Shown piece by piece: positions 49,430 to 59,561 of a stretch of 64,000 nucleotides of DNA; positions within the stretch are counted from its first letter, which is position 1, and each line of letters opens with the position of its first letter. Below the pieces are notes generated by a model, which searched no databases, had not been told where the DNA came from, and saw only the letters and a list, made by a program, of their open reading frames with translations. Origin of the DNA: Aquabacterium sp. (GTDB lineage Bacteria; Pseudomonadota; Gammaproteobacteria; Burkholderiales; Burkholderiaceae_C). A program made the translations under genes and the position numbers. Where the stretch lies: positions 1-64,000 of the forward strand of contig NZ_JACPYU010000009.1 in the NCBI RefSeq assembly GCF_016195855.1, given 5' to 3'.

Positions 49430-50365
49430 TTAGTTTTCGATCAGCGTTCGCACATGCGCCGCCACGCTGCGGGCCAGCGCGCTGAGGTTGTAGCCGCCTT
49501 CCAGGCAGGACACGATGCGCCCCTTGCTGTACTTGCTGGCCACTTCCATGATTTTCGCCGTGATCCAGGCGTAGTCGGCCTCGACCATGCCCAGGCCACC
49601 CATGTCGTCTTCGCGGTGAGCATCAAAACCGGCGGAGATGAAGATCATCTCGGGCTGGAAGTCCTCCAGCCGGTACAGCCAGTAGCTCTCCACCACGTCC
49701 CGGATCAGCTTGCCGTCGCTGCGGGCCGGTATGGGGATGTTGACCATGTTGCCCGCACGCGACTCGGCACCACTGTATGGATAGAAGGGATGTTGGAACA
49801 AGCCCACCATCAGCGCCCGGTCGTCGCCCGCGAGGATGTCTTCGGTGCCGTTGCCATGGTGCACATCGAAATCGACCACGGCCACGCGTTTGAGGCCACG
49901 CACATCCAGCGCGTGCCGTGCCGCCACGGCCACATTGTTGAAGAAGCAGAACCCCATGGTCTGGTTGTGGGTGGCATGGTGGCCAGGCGGGCGGATGGCG
50001 CAAAAAGCGTTGTCCAGCTTGCCGTCGATCACGGCATCCGTGGCGGCGATGGCCGCCCCCGCGGCGCGCCAGGTGGCGGCGCGGGTGCCTGGGCTGGCCC
50101 AGGTGTCCGGGTCCAGCGCGCGGGTGTCGCCCGTGGCCTCCAGTTGCTGCAGGAAGTCGTCCAGTGTCAGCACGTAATTGAGGTCGTGCGCCAACGCCAG
50201 ATCGGTGTTGCTGGCCAGTGGCACGTCGGGCGAGAGCATCAGCACGTCCAGCCCCTGCGCACGCAGTTGATCTTCAATGGCCCTGATGCGCTGGGGGCAT
50301 TCCGGGTGCCCTGCCCCCATGTCGTGTGCCAGACAATCGGAGTGTGAAAAATAGCCGGTAGCCAT
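49430..50365 (-). CDS. Histone-deacetylase-family protein (class II-like amidohydrolase)
   Basis: 311 residues. A Zn-dependent deacetylase of acetylated lysine or polyamines. Motifs: GHPECPQR near the N terminus, RPPGHHATHNQTMGFCFFNNVAVAA (active-site His pair), VAVVDFDVHHGNGTEDI (Zn-binding Asp and His), ISAGFDAHRED (Zn Asp) and CLEGGYNL. All metal and catalytic residues appear intact. ATG 50365. First gene of a likely operon through mscS-like, psd and pssA. The true substrate is not determinable. Confidence 0.93.
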   Translation of the reverse strand: MATGYFSHSDCLAHDMGAGHPECPQRIRAIEDQLRAQGLDVLMLSPDVPLASNTDLALAHDLNYVLTLDDFLQQLEATGDTRALDPDTWASPGTRAATWRAAGAAIAATDAVIDGKLDNAFCAIRPPGHHATHNQTMGFCFFNNVAVAARHALDVRGLKRVAVVDFDVHHGNGTEDILAGDDRALMVGLFQHPFYPYSGAESRAGNMVNIPIPARSDGKLIRDVVESYWLYRLEDFQPEMIFISAGFDAHREDDMGGLGMVEADYAWITAKIMEVASKYSKGRIVSCLEGGYNLSALARSVAAHVRTLIEN

Positions 50366-50414
50366 GGGTCAGCTTTGCCCCGCATGCTGTGCGGGTTTGA
50401 GTTAATGTCGCGTC

Positions 50415-51383
50415 ATGCTGCGAAACGACTCGAACCACGTCCTGCCGACTAGCGGCGCCACGTCCATCAAGGGCTCGCAAATCACTCAGCTCATTGATCA
50501 GGTTAGCACGATCATTGTGGGCAAGCGCGAGCAGGTCACGCTCAGTGTGATCTGCCTGCTTGCCTCAGGTCATCTTTTGATCGAAGACGTGCCGGGCGTG
50601 GGCAAAACGACCTTGTCACAGGCCCTGTCACGCAGTCTGGGTCTGAGCTTTTCACGCATCCAGTTCACCTCCGACCTGCTGCCCTCCGACCTGATCGGGG
50701 TGAGCGTGTACGAGCGCCAAAAAGAGGCTTTCGTCTTCCACCCCGGACCGGTGTTTGCCCAGGTGCTGCTGGCCGATGAAATCAACCGTGCCGGCCCCCG
50801 CACCCAAAGTGCGCTGCTGGAAGCCATGGAAGAGCGGCAGGTATCCGTTGAAGGTGAGACACGCCCCCTGCCCGCCCCGTTTTTCGTGATCGCCACGCAA
50901 AACCCGTCCGAGCAACTGGGCACACACCCCTTGCCCGAGTCCCAGCTGGACCGCTTTGCGATGCGGCTGTCTCTTGGCTACCCCGACCCGGCCGCCGAGC
51001 GATCCTTGCTCACGGGCGTGGACCGGCGTGGCGCGATGCTGGCCTTGCAGCCCGTCATCACACCGGCGCAGTGGCAGCAATGGCAGGCCCGCGTGGACGA
51101 AATCCATGTGGCAGACAGCCTGATTGACTACCTGCAGGCCCTGATCACGGCCACGCGAGACGGACGCTGGTTCGCCCTGGGTCTGAGCCCCCGCGCCGGC
51201 CTGTCACTGCTGCGGCTGGCACGGGCCCGCGCGATGGTGCTGGGGCGCCAGCATGTGTCACCCGAGGACATCCAGGCCTTGTGGATTCCCGCTGTCGCCC
51301 ACCGGCTGATGCCCTTGCCACAATCGGGCCGCAGCGCCGCGGCCCAGGCCCGCGCCCTGCTGGAGGCCACGCCCGTTCCATGA
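50415..51383 (+). CDS. MoxR-family AAA ATPase
   Basis: 322 residues. Chaperone-like AAA+ protein with Walker A GVGKTT at about 61-66, Walker B VLLADEINRAGPRTQSALLEAMEERQV, sensor ATQNPSEQLGTHPLPESQLDRF, and a C-terminal lid. ATG 50415 lies only 49 b from the divergent deacetylase gene. The stop overlaps the next start by 4 b. MoxR, DUF58 and transglutaminase triads are common and thought to assemble or stress-protect envelope components; the exact role is unknown. Confidence 0.95.
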   Translation: MLRNDSNHVLPTSGATSIKGSQITQLIDQVSTIIVGKREQVTLSVICLLASGHLLIEDVPGVGKTTLSQALSRSLGLSFSRIQFTSDLLPSDLIGVSVYERQKEAFVFHPGPVFAQVLLADEINRAGPRTQSALLEAMEERQVSVEGETRPLPAPFFVIATQNPSEQLGTHPLPESQLDRFAMRLSLGYPDPAAERSLLTGVDRRGAMLALQPVITPAQWQQWQARVDEIHVADSLIDYLQALITATRDGRWFALGLSPRAGLSLLRLARARAMVLGRQHVSPEDIQALWIPAVAHRLMPLPQSGRSAAAQARALLEATPVP

Positions 51384-52486
51384 TGAGCCGAGCACGGGCG
51401 CTCTTCTCGTTGGGCCGCTCGCCAAAAGGCGCGGGCTGGATCGTGCAGCGCGTGTCGGCCTGGTGGGAAGCCAGGCTGCCTCGGCGCGATCAGCTCACAT
51501 TGAACCAGCGCAATCTGTACATCCTGCCCACCAGGGCGGGCTGGAGCTTTGCATTGGTGTTCACGGTGCTCCTGCTGGCCTCCATCAATGAACAGGTCAA
51601 CCTGGGTTACGCCCTGAGCTTCTTGCTGGGGGGCGCGTCCATGGCCGCGCTCTACCAGACGCACGGCAACCTGCATGGTGTGAACCTGCGCCTGCTGACG
51701 CTGCGAAGCGTGCACGCCGGCCAGGTGCTGCGCGTGGGCATCACCTTGAGCAACCAGCATCGCAAACTCGGCCGCTACGGTTTGCGGATCACGGCCGGCC
51801 CCAAGGCACCCGAGGGCACAACAAAAGGCCCGGGCTCGCCCCAGCACGCCGAACTCAGCCCGGGCAGCGACTGCACGGTCGAGGTGGACGTGGCCACGCG
51901 CCAGCGTGGTTGGCTGACGCTGCCCCGCATCACGATTGACACCTGCTTCCCTCTGGGTCTGTTTCGCGCATGGGCCTATTGGCTGCCGCAGACAAGGGTG
52001 CTGATCTGGCCCGCCCTGGACGCCCATGCCCCTGCCCTCCCGCATGAGCACCGGGTCGTCTCGTCCGAGCAATCTCACCGAGCGACCTCGGTCAGTTCCG
52101 ACATGCCCGAAGGCCTGCGCGACTACCGCCGAGGTGATCCGCAGCGCTGGATCGCCTGGAAGAAATCCAGCCATGCACTGGCTTCAGGCACCGGGCTGGT
52201 CAGTCGCGAACCGGCCCAAGGCCACAGCCCCGATCTCTGGCTGGACTTTGAGCAAAGCCCCGGCATGAGCGGCCTGGATGCCGAGGCGCGCTTGTCCCGC
52301 CTGGCCAGCTGGCTGATCCAGGCTGAACAACAGGCTTCATCGCAAGGCCCGATTTATGGCTTGCGCCTGCCTGGTGTCTCGTTGAGCTGCGGCGCAGGGC
52401 CGCATCACCTGCGTCACTGCCTGGATACCCTGGCCACCTGGGCACCGTCCGGCGCTGAGCAAGCCCGGCAGCGGAGTGCAGCATGA
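51380..52486 (+). CDS. DUF58 domain-containing membrane protein
   Basis: 368 residues. Two membrane segments (WSFALVFTVLLLASI and LGYALSFLLGGASMAALY), then a beta-rich region and the DUF58 signature EGLRDYRRGDPQRWIAWKKSSHALASGTGLVSREP. ATG 51380 overlaps the moxR stop (ATGA), and its own stop overlaps the next start, so the three genes are translationally coupled. The DUF58 fold resembles a von Willebrand A domain; function unproven. Confidence 0.92.
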   Translation: MMSRARALFSLGRSPKGAGWIVQRVSAWWEARLPRRDQLTLNQRNLYILPTRAGWSFALVFTVLLLASINEQVNLGYALSFLLGGASMAALYQTHGNLHGVNLRLLTLRSVHAGQVLRVGITLSNQHRKLGRYGLRITAGPKAPEGTTKGPGSPQHAELSPGSDCTVEVDVATRQRGWLTLPRITIDTCFPLGLFRAWAYWLPQTRVLIWPALDAHAPALPHEHRVVSSEQSHRATSVSSDMPEGLRDYRRGDPQRWIAWKKSSHALASGTGLVSREPAQGHSPDLWLDFEQSPGMSGLDAEARLSRLASWLIQAEQQASSQGPIYGLRLPGVSLSCGAGPHHLRHCLDTLATWAPSGAEQARQRSAA

Positions 52487-54591
52487 AGCGGCTCCAGGCC
52501 ACGGCGATCAGCCGGGAAGGCCGCGACAACCTGCTGCTGCTGGCCGTGCTCGCGCTCAGCATCCTGCCTCACCTGCCGCGCCTGCCGCTGTGGTCGTCCA
52601 TCAGCACGGTATTGGCCATCGTCATCCGGGCGCGGCTGGCCTGGCGCGATGCCCCCTTGCCCCCGCGCTGGATCCTGCTGGTGTGCCTGGCCGCTGGCAT
52701 GGGCATGACGGTCTGGACCTTCCACACCTTGTTTGGCCGGGAGGCGGGCATCACCCTGGTCTGCCTGCTGGCCGGGCTCAAGACCCTGGAGCTGCGCGCG
52801 CGCCGGGATGCCTTCGTGGTGACTTCGCTGGGCTTTTTCCTGATCCTGACCCAGTTTCTGTATTCGCAAAGCCTGTTCATCGCGGCGCTGATGCTGGTCG
52901 TGCTGATGGGCATGCTGACCTCGCTGGTGCTGGCGCAAAGGCCAATGGGCCGCCCCACCATCTGGTCGGCGGTCAAGATCGCGTGGCGCAGCGTGCTCAT
53001 GGGCATCCCGGTGATGCTGGCCTTGTATGTGCTCTTTCCGCGCCTGGGGCCGCTGTGGAGCGTGCCCGCCGATGCTGGCCCACGAACAGGCCTGTCAGAC
53101 CGCATCAAGCTGGGACACGTGGCCGAGCTGGCCCAGGACGACTCGGTGGCCATGCGCGTGAAGTTCATCGATGTGCCCCCCGTCACGGCCAAGTTGTATT
53201 TCCGTGGACCGGTGCTGGATTATTTCGATGGGCGCAACTGGGTGGCCCGGCCACGCGCCCAGGAGCCGGTCAGTGTCGATGACGTCTACCAGCCCACCCC
53301 AGTGGGCGCGGCCACCCGCTACCAGGTCACGTTGGAGCCCAGCAAGGTCAGCACGGTGCCGCTGCTGGACGGCACGCTGATGGCAGGCCCCACGCCCCCG
53401 CTCACCGAGCCTCGCCTGGAGCGAGACGGGTTGAACTGGACCTCGTCGCAAACGCTGGCAGACCGCACCCAGATTGACGCGCAGGCGTGGCTGACCATCC
53501 TGCATGGCCCCAAACAAGGCACGCCATTGCTGCGCCCCTGGCTGCAACTGCCCGCAGGCTTCAATCCCCGCACCCTGGCCTGGGCGCAAGCCTTGTTGCA
53601 ACGCCCGGAGCTGGCCAATGCCGACCCGAAAAGCCTGTCCAACGCGGTGTTGAGGCACATCCGGCAAGGCGCCTACCACTACACCATGACCCCCGGCGAG
53701 GATGGGATCGACACCCAGGGCCGCCCCGTGCGCGACCTGATCGACCACTTCTGGCTCGATACCCGAGAGGGCTTTTGCGAACACTATGCGACGGCCTACG
53801 TGGTCATCATGCGCGCCATGGGCATCCCCAGCCGCGTGGTCACCGGGTATCAGGGTGCCGAAATCAACCCCGTCGACGGCCTGTTCGTGGTTCGCAACAG
53901 CGACGCCCACGCCTGGGCCGAGTTCTGGCAGCCTGGCGAGGGCTGGGTGCGCGTGGACCCCACGGGGGCGGTCGCGCCTGAACGCATTGAACGGCCACGC
54001 CAATCCGCTGGCAACCGTGGCGCGCTGCAAAACGCCTTGTCCAGCATCGATCCGGCCGTGTGGGGCCGTATGCGCGACTATATGGACGCCACCAACCACC
54101 GCTGGAACATCTGGGTCCTGCAGTACTCCCGCCATCGCCAGATGCAGTTGCTCAAGGACTGGGGGATGCCCTCCCCAAACTGGATGGACCTGGTCAGGCT
54201 GTGCGGCATCGTCATCATGTGCACCAGCCTGCTGGGCATAGGCTGGTTGTGGTGGACCCGGCCGCGTACACCACGCACGCCCTGGAGACGGCCCCTGATG
54301 CGGGTGCACCGGGCCCTGCAAGCGGCTGGGCTGCCGCCCCCCGAAGACAGCCCGATGCCCGCCCCAGCCATGACCTGGGCCGCACGCATCGAGCGCCTTG
54401 ACGCGCCCGAGCCGCTGCAACCCGTGAAGCAGGCGCTGATCGACGCGCTGCGGCAACTCGACGCCCTGCGCTACGCGCCGCATCAAGGCAGCACCCGTCA
54501 AGCCCGCCAACTGCGCACGGCCTTGATTCAAACGATTCAACAACAGGCGCAGCAGTGGCGCGCCATCAGGCGACGGGATCGGGCAAACTAG
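52483..54591 (+). CDS. TgpA-type transmembrane transglutaminase-like protein
   Basis: 702 residues. N-terminal DUF3488-type membrane part (about six segments), a periplasmic transglutaminase core and a C-terminal membrane helix (LCGIVIMCTSLLGIGWLWW) with a short cytoplasmic tail. The catalytic triad is visible as Cys432 (TREGFCEHYATAYVVIMRAMGIPSRVVTGY), His476 (NSDAHAWAEFW) and Asp492 (GWVRVDPTGA). P. aeruginosa TgpA, the named relative, is reported as essential. Starts within the DUF58 stop (ATGA). Confidence 0.93.
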   Translation: MKRLQATAISREGRDNLLLLAVLALSILPHLPRLPLWSSISTVLAIVIRARLAWRDAPLPPRWILLVCLAAGMGMTVWTFHTLFGREAGITLVCLLAGLKTLELRARRDAFVVTSLGFFLILTQFLYSQSLFIAALMLVVLMGMLTSLVLAQRPMGRPTIWSAVKIAWRSVLMGIPVMLALYVLFPRLGPLWSVPADAGPRTGLSDRIKLGHVAELAQDDSVAMRVKFIDVPPVTAKLYFRGPVLDYFDGRNWVARPRAQEPVSVDDVYQPTPVGAATRYQVTLEPSKVSTVPLLDGTLMAGPTPPLTEPRLERDGLNWTSSQTLADRTQIDAQAWLTILHGPKQGTPLLRPWLQLPAGFNPRTLAWAQALLQRPELANADPKSLSNAVLRHIRQGAYHYTMTPGEDGIDTQGRPVRDLIDHFWLDTREGFCEHYATAYVVIMRAMGIPSRVVTGYQGAEINPVDGLFVVRNSDAHAWAEFWQPGEGWVRVDPTGAVAPERIERPRQSAGNRGALQNALSSIDPAVWGRMRDYMDATNHRWNIWVLQYSRHRQMQLLKDWGMPSPNWMDLVRLCGIVIMCTSLLGIGWLWWTRPRTPRTPWRRPLMRVHRALQAAGLPPPEDSPMPAPAMTWAARIERLDAPEPLQPVKQALIDALRQLDALRYAPHQGSTRQARQLRTALIQTIQQQAQQWRAIRRRDRAN

Positions 54592-54631
54592 GCTCATCCT
54601 GCTTCATGCGCGTCCCGCGCGATCTTTGACC

Positions 54632-55849
54632 ATGCCTGCGGTGCCCCCAGCCACCTTCTTTCCTTGCCACCGCGGTGTGATCGCCGCCACCTTGTGTGCC
54701 CTGTTGGCGGCATGTGGCTCCAGCAAGCCCACCCCGCCCGCGCTCGGCACGCTGCCCTCGCTGAGCATTTCCAGCTCGGCGGTGCAAGCGGTTGAGGCCG
54801 CGCCCGAGGATGGCCTGTCGGCCTCGGCCAAACCCACGGCCATCCCCGACACCCCGCCGCTGAGCACCCGCTCACTGCAAGGCAACCCTTCACCCGACAG
54901 CTACGCCGCCCGCGAAGACGCCAGACAACTGGCCAGCGAACTGGCGCGGGCCCAGGAGCTGAATGAAGCCTGGGTCTGGGAAGCCGTATCCAGGGCGCGC
55001 TACAAGGAGAGCGTCACCAGGCTCATGATGCCGGCTGGCCCCGGCACCGCCAAGAACTGGGGCGTATACCGCAGCCGCTTCGTGGAGCCGATCCGCATCC
55101 GCGCTGGCGTCAACTTCTACCGTCGTTATGAGGCCGACCTCAAACGCGCCGAAACCATCTACGGCGTGCCTGCCAGCATCATCGCGGGCGTGCTGGGCGT
55201 GGAAACCATCTATGGTCGCCAGACGGGCACCTTCCGCGTTCTGGACGTGCTGACCACGCTCACGCTCGACTTTCCAAAAGGCCGAAGTGATCGCAGCGCC
55301 TTTTTCAAGGCCGAACTGGGCCAGTTTCTGAAACTGTGCCAGGAACAACAGATGGAGCCCGATAGCGTGCTGGGCTCCTACGCCGGCGCAATCGGGTTGC
55401 CGCAATTCATGCCCAGCTCGATTCGGCGGTATGCGGTGGACTTTGATGCTGATGGCCACATCGACCTGCTGCGCAGCCCAGTCGATGCCATTGGCAGTGT
55501 GGCCCACTACCTGGCCGAGCATGGATGGCAAGCAGACTGGCCGGCCTATTTCGATATCAAACCGCCGCAAGACGAACAGGCCCTGGCCAAACTGCTGGCA
55601 CCAGATATCGTGCCCAGTTTCTCTGCCACAGCCATGCAAGGGCTTGGAGCGGCTTTGTCAGCCAGCGGACAAAATCACCCCGGCCAACTGGCGCTGGTAC
55701 TGCTGCAAAACGGCACCGAGGCCCCGACGCTGGTTGCAGGCACATCTAATTTCTACGCCATTACGCGATACAACCAGTCCAGCTATTACGCCATGGCCGT
55801 GATTCAACTGGGTGAGGCCGTTTCCCGCGAAGCTGCGCGCGTAAATTGA
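54632..55849 (+). CDS. mltB: Membrane-bound lytic murein transglycosylase B
   Basis: 405 residues. Lipoprotein signal with lipobox LLAAC, then the SLT_2/MltB domain: GVPASIIAGVLGVETIYGRQTGTFRVLDVLTTLTLDFP (catalytic Glu at about 191), FLKLCQEQQMEPDSVLGSYAGAIGLPQFMPSSIRRYAVDFDADGHIDL and NFYAITRYNQSSYYAMAVIQLG. It cleaves glycan strands to 1,6-anhydro ends in the periplasm. The start at ATG 54632 is preferred over TTG 54626. It follows tgpA by 40 b, so read-through is likely. Confidence 0.94.
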   Translation: MPAVPPATFFPCHRGVIAATLCALLAACGSSKPTPPALGTLPSLSISSSAVQAVEAAPEDGLSASAKPTAIPDTPPLSTRSLQGNPSPDSYAAREDARQLASELARAQELNEAWVWEAVSRARYKESVTRLMMPAGPGTAKNWGVYRSRFVEPIRIRAGVNFYRRYEADLKRAETIYGVPASIIAGVLGVETIYGRQTGTFRVLDVLTTLTLDFPKGRSDRSAFFKAELGQFLKLCQEQQMEPDSVLGSYAGAIGLPQFMPSSIRRYAVDFDADGHIDLLRSPVDAIGSVAHYLAEHGWQADWPAYFDIKPPQDEQALAKLLAPDIVPSFSATAMQGLGAALSASGQNHPGQLALVLLQNGTEAPTLVAGTSNFYAITRYNQSSYYAMAVIQLGEAVSREAARVN

Positions 55850-55985
55850 CAGAGCCCGCATCCTGAATTTTCGAGTTGAAAAACAGTTGCGGAAAGCACT
55901 GCATCGCAGATGAAGCGGATCGTGCACGTTTCACGCCATATACGGCACTTTCGGACTGCGCTTTACCGATGCCAACATATTGAGT

Positions 55986-56015
55986 TTGCACAGGCATTTA
56001 TTTTGTGTTTAGAAT
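55986..56015 (+). promoter_or_regulatory. Sigma-70 promoter of the H-NS-like gene
   Basis: TTGCAC (55986-55991), an 18-b AT-rich spacer and TAGAAT (56010-56015). It implies a leader of about 110 b before the ATG. The 55850-56132 stretch is notably richer in A+T than its surroundings. Confidence 0.65.
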
Positions 56016-56132
56016 TCGCGCATGCCGAAGGGCCTGCGCCGTCAAAAGCTTGATCTGGTTCAGGGCCTCGGCAGTCGGCATCTTCCAATAAGTATTCATT
56101 GCCCTTGATACCCGGGCCATAAAGGACACCAC

Positions 56133-56468
56133 ATGAGCAACTACCAAGAGCTTCTCGCACAGAAAGCCGCGCTCGAAAAGCAGGCGGCAGATCTGGAAAA
56201 GCAACTACAGGACGCACGCCGTGCTGAACGTGCTGGCGTGATTGCTCAAATCAAATCACTGCTGGCTGAACACGGTCTGACCGTGGCCGATCTGGGCCTC
56301 AAGCCCGGCAAGCCTGCAGGTGGTGGTAGCGCATCCGCTGGCCGCAAGGTGGCCCCCAAGTACCGCAACGCCCAGACCGGCGAAACCTGGACGGGCCGTG
56401 GCCTGCAACCCAAGTGGGTTCAAGCTGCTGTGGCCTCCGGCAAGAAACTCGAAGATTTCGCGATCTGA
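56133..56468 (+). CDS. H-NS family nucleoid-associated DNA-binding protein
   Basis: 111 residues. An N-terminal coiled coil for oligomerisation (QELLAQKAALEKQAADLEKQLQDARRAERAGVIAQIKSLL), a Gly/Lys/Ala linker and the C-terminal DNA-binding motif KYRNAQTGETWTGRGLQPKW typical of betaproteobacterial H-NS-like proteins (Bv3F/HvrA type). Binds curved AT-rich DNA and silences acquired genes. Monocistronic, with its own promoter and a strong terminator. Confidence 0.95.
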   Translation: MSNYQELLAQKAALEKQAADLEKQLQDARRAERAGVIAQIKSLLAEHGLTVADLGLKPGKPAGGGSASAGRKVAPKYRNAQTGETWTGRGLQPKWVQAAVASGKKLEDFAI

Positions 56469-56483
56469 ATTTCAGATTGAAAC

Positions 56484-56517
56484 AAAAAAAGGCCGGTTGC
56501 AAGACCGGCCTTTTTTA
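56484..56517. terminator. Bidirectional terminator, H-NS-like gene and M16 peptidase gene
   Basis: AAAAAAAGGCCGGTT / AACCGGCC-type stem (GGCCGGT, loop TGCAAG, ACCGGCC) flanked by A7 and T6 runs serves both convergent genes. Confidence 0.92.
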
Positions 56518-56521
56518 TTGC

Positions 56522-59326
56522 TCAGGGCTTGGCAGGTTTGAAATCACCTGCAAGACCCAATACAAACTGTTCAGGCTTCAGATACCGCTTCAAGGCCTGA
56601 TTGACCTGATCCAGTGTCAGAGATTCCAGCGCCGCATCGACTTGCGCCGCCAGCGCGAATGTGCGGTCAAGGTAAAGGTTGCTGACCCAACCCGCCGCCA
56701 GGCGTGCATCCTGAGCACGGCTCAAACGGCGGAAATTCAGCAAGCCACGCTTGCCCGATTCAAACTCGGCCTGCGTGAAGCCCTGCGTCAAGGCGCGGTT
56801 GACCTCTTCCTTGAAAGCAGCCTCCACCTTGTCCCGATTCTGTGGGGCAAAGATGGCCGATGCCGTCCATTCCGAATGCTGCTCGATAGGGTTCCAGTTG
56901 ACCGAGCTGTACACGCTGTAAGACAAGCCTTCCTTTTCGCGGATGCGATTCCACAAGCGTGAATCACCACCCGCGCCAAGCAAATGATTGGCCAGCATGA
57001 ATGCCGCGTAATCCGGATCACGGTCGCTCAAAGGTACCGGCAAGGTCACGGACATGGCTGCATTTTGTTTATCCGGTGTTGGCAGCACCATGCGGGCGGG
57101 CGGCAGTTTGATCAGCGGATTGGGCACGCGCACAAATGGTTTGTCATTGCGCCAATCGCCAAAGCCGGCTTGCAGAGCCTGTTTCACAGCATCGGCATCC
57201 AGATCGCCCACGGCAGAGAACTGCGCGTTATTGGCCGCCAGGAAGGCCGAGTGGAAAGCGCGCACGCGATCGATCTGCACGCCCTTCCAGTCCGCTTCGG
57301 TTTCAGCAAAGGTACGGGCGTAGCGCACATCGCCCACGGGGTAAGGGTTGCCGTGTCGACCAATGGCCTCGGCCAGCACCGCTTCGGGCTCCTTGCTTTG
57401 CTCTTCCAGCGCCGCCAGGGCCTGATGGCGCACTTCCTCCAGGGCATCAGCAGGCAAGGCGGGATGGCGCAGGACATCAGCCACCAGCGCCACCACGGCC
57501 GGCAGGTGCTCACGCTTGGTCGCCAGGTTGACCATCAACTGCCCGGGCGCCGAGTTGAAACTCACCTCGGCCTGCAAGGCATCGAGCTTGTCTTGCAGTT
57601 GCTGGCGATTGAGCGTGGTGGTGCCTTTGTCCAGCAAGGCGGCCAGTGCGGCGGGTGCCTCACCCCAGTTTGCCAGTGACTTTTCGTCGCCATAACGCAA
57701 GGTCAGGCTGGCCTTGACGGCCTGGCCGCGGGTGGACTTGGCCAGCAAGGCCACCTTCATGCCCGAGGGCAAGGCAAAGCGCTGTGTGCGCGCATCGATG
57801 TTGGCCGGGCTGGCATCAAAGGCCTCGGCCTTGGCCTGCGCGCCTTGTGCCTTGAAGTCCTTGAACATGTCGGCCACGCTCACGCGTTCGGGCTGGGGTG
57901 CACGCTCTGGTGTGGGCGTGGGCACGTACTGGCCCAGCGTCCGGTTGGAGGACACGAAGACCTGCCCCGCCACACGCCGGACATCGGCCAGCGAAGCCGA
58001 CTTGATGCGGTCACGCGTCAGGAAGAACAGGCGCCAATCACCCTGGGCCACCGACTCGGACAAGGCCACCCCGATGCGTTGCGGATCCGAGAAACCCATG
58101 TCCCACGATTTGAGCCACTTGGCTTTGGCACGGTCCAGTTCCTCCTGGGTGATGGGTGTCTGCTTGAGCGAAGACTCGATCACATCCAGCATGGCCTTGC
58201 TGGACACGGCGGCGTCCTGCTGCGGCGAGAGCTGGGCACCCAGCAGGATGAACCCGGGATCGGCCAGGCCTTCGGAGAAAGCGAACACGCCGGCGGCCAG
58301 CTGCTTCTCGGTCAGGGCCTTGTGCAGACGGCCCGAGGGCGTGTCACCCAGGATCACGGAGAGCAGCTCCACCGCGGCATAGTCGACATGGGCGCCGGGC
58401 ACCACGTGGTAGCCGGCATACAGCAAGGGGACGCCCCCCACGCGGCGCAAGGTCACGGCGCGTTCACCGTCTTGCACCGGGTCCAGGGTGTAGAGATGCG
58501 GCAGGGTGCGTGTGGGCTTGGGGATGGCGCCAAAGGCCTGCTGAATCCAGGGCAGCGCCTTGGCCGGGTCGAACTTGCCTGACACGATCAGGGTGGCGTT
58601 GTCCGGCTGGTAGTAGCGGTGATAAAAAGCTTGGAGATGGCTGATGTCCACGCCTTCGACATCCGCACGGGCGCCGATGGTGGATTTGCCGTAGTTATGC
58701 CACTGGTACATGGCCGAGACGGTCTTTTCCATGAGGATGCGGCTGGCATCGTTTTCGCCCATTTCCATCTCATTGCGGACCACGGTCATTTCACTGTCCA
58801 GGTCTTTGCGGGCGATGAAGCTGTGCACCATGGCATCGGCCTGCCAGTTCAGGTACCAGCGCAGGTTGTCCTCATTGGCGGCAAAGCTGGCGAAGTAATT
58901 GGTGCGGTCATACCAGGTGCTGCCATTGGCATTGAAGCCGCGCTTGTTGAACTCGCTCCATACCTGCGGGTACTTGGGCGAGCCCTTGAACATCAGGTGC
59001 TCCAGCAGGTGGGCCATGCCGGTTTCGCCGTAGCTCTCGTGGCGGGAGCCCACGCGGTAGGTCACGTTGACCGTGGTGGTCGGTTTGGAGTCATCCGGGA
59101 TCAACAGGACTTGCAGGCCGTTGGCCAGGCGGTATTCGGTGATGCCTTCAACCGCGGTCACCACCGTGGGTGCCGCGCTGACCGACACGGCCTTGCCGGA
59201 GGCCACCTGCCCCACCGGCGCCGCATACCCTGGCATGGCCAGCGTGGAGGCGACCAGCAAGGTCAGCACGCTCACCACGAAACGCGGTGACTGACGAAAA
59301 CGAGAAACACGGTTGGATGGGTTCAT
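56522..59326 (-). CDS. M16-family zinc metallopeptidase (pitrilysin-like, duplicated)
   Basis: 934 residues with a signal peptide (FVVSVLTLLVASTLAMPGYA), so periplasmic. The N-terminal half has the inverted zinc motif HLLEH (His106, Glu109, His110) in GETGMAHLLEHLMFKG and a later Glu-rich NEMEMGEND. The C-terminal half repeats the M16 fold without the zinc motif (KVALLAKSTRGQAVKASLTLRYG onward), giving the clam-shell structure of one-chain M16 enzymes. It degrades peptides; the physiological substrate is unknown. ATG 59326, divergent from the yhiI-like gene. Confidence 0.94.
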   Translation of the reverse strand: MNPSNRVSRFRQSPRFVVSVLTLLVASTLAMPGYAAPVGQVASGKAVSVSAAPTVVTAVEGITEYRLANGLQVLLIPDDSKPTTTVNVTYRVGSRHESYGETGMAHLLEHLMFKGSPKYPQVWSEFNKRGFNANGSTWYDRTNYFASFAANEDNLRWYLNWQADAMVHSFIARKDLDSEMTVVRNEMEMGENDASRILMEKTVSAMYQWHNYGKSTIGARADVEGVDISHLQAFYHRYYQPDNATLIVSGKFDPAKALPWIQQAFGAIPKPTRTLPHLYTLDPVQDGERAVTLRRVGGVPLLYAGYHVVPGAHVDYAAVELLSVILGDTPSGRLHKALTEKQLAAGVFAFSEGLADPGFILLGAQLSPQQDAAVSSKAMLDVIESSLKQTPITQEELDRAKAKWLKSWDMGFSDPQRIGVALSESVAQGDWRLFFLTRDRIKSASLADVRRVAGQVFVSSNRTLGQYVPTPTPERAPQPERVSVADMFKDFKAQGAQAKAEAFDASPANIDARTQRFALPSGMKVALLAKSTRGQAVKASLTLRYGDEKSLANWGEAPAALAALLDKGTTTLNRQQLQDKLDALQAEVSFNSAPGQLMVNLATKREHLPAVVALVADVLRHPALPADALEEVRHQALAALEEQSKEPEAVLAEAIGRHGNPYPVGDVRYARTFAETEADWKGVQIDRVRAFHSAFLAANNAQFSAVGDLDADAVKQALQAGFGDWRNDKPFVRVPNPLIKLPPARMVLPTPDKQNAAMSVTLPVPLSDRDPDYAAFMLANHLLGAGGDSRLWNRIREKEGLSYSVYSSVNWNPIEQHSEWTASAIFAPQNRDKVEAAFKEEVNRALTQGFTQAEFESGKRGLLNFRRLSRAQDARLAAGWVSNLYLDRTFALAAQVDAALESLTLDQVNQALKRYLKPEQFVLGLAGDFKPAKP

Positions 59327-59561
59327 GGGTTTGTTCGTTTGGCGATGGGTTCCAGGAAAGGCCCTGGATGAGGCTCAGCTTCACTGAGTGTAGGGCGCCT
59401 GTGTAAAGGTTCCGTTTCGGATATCCCAGCACCTCACGCGCCTGACGCATCAGCGCCTCACCTGGCTTTGTGCGATGTCATCGCTGGCCCGCTTGATGCA
59501 TGGTAAAAAACGGCGTTCTCTTGCATTCCCTCTGCACTCATCCATCCCACGCGGGCCGCGC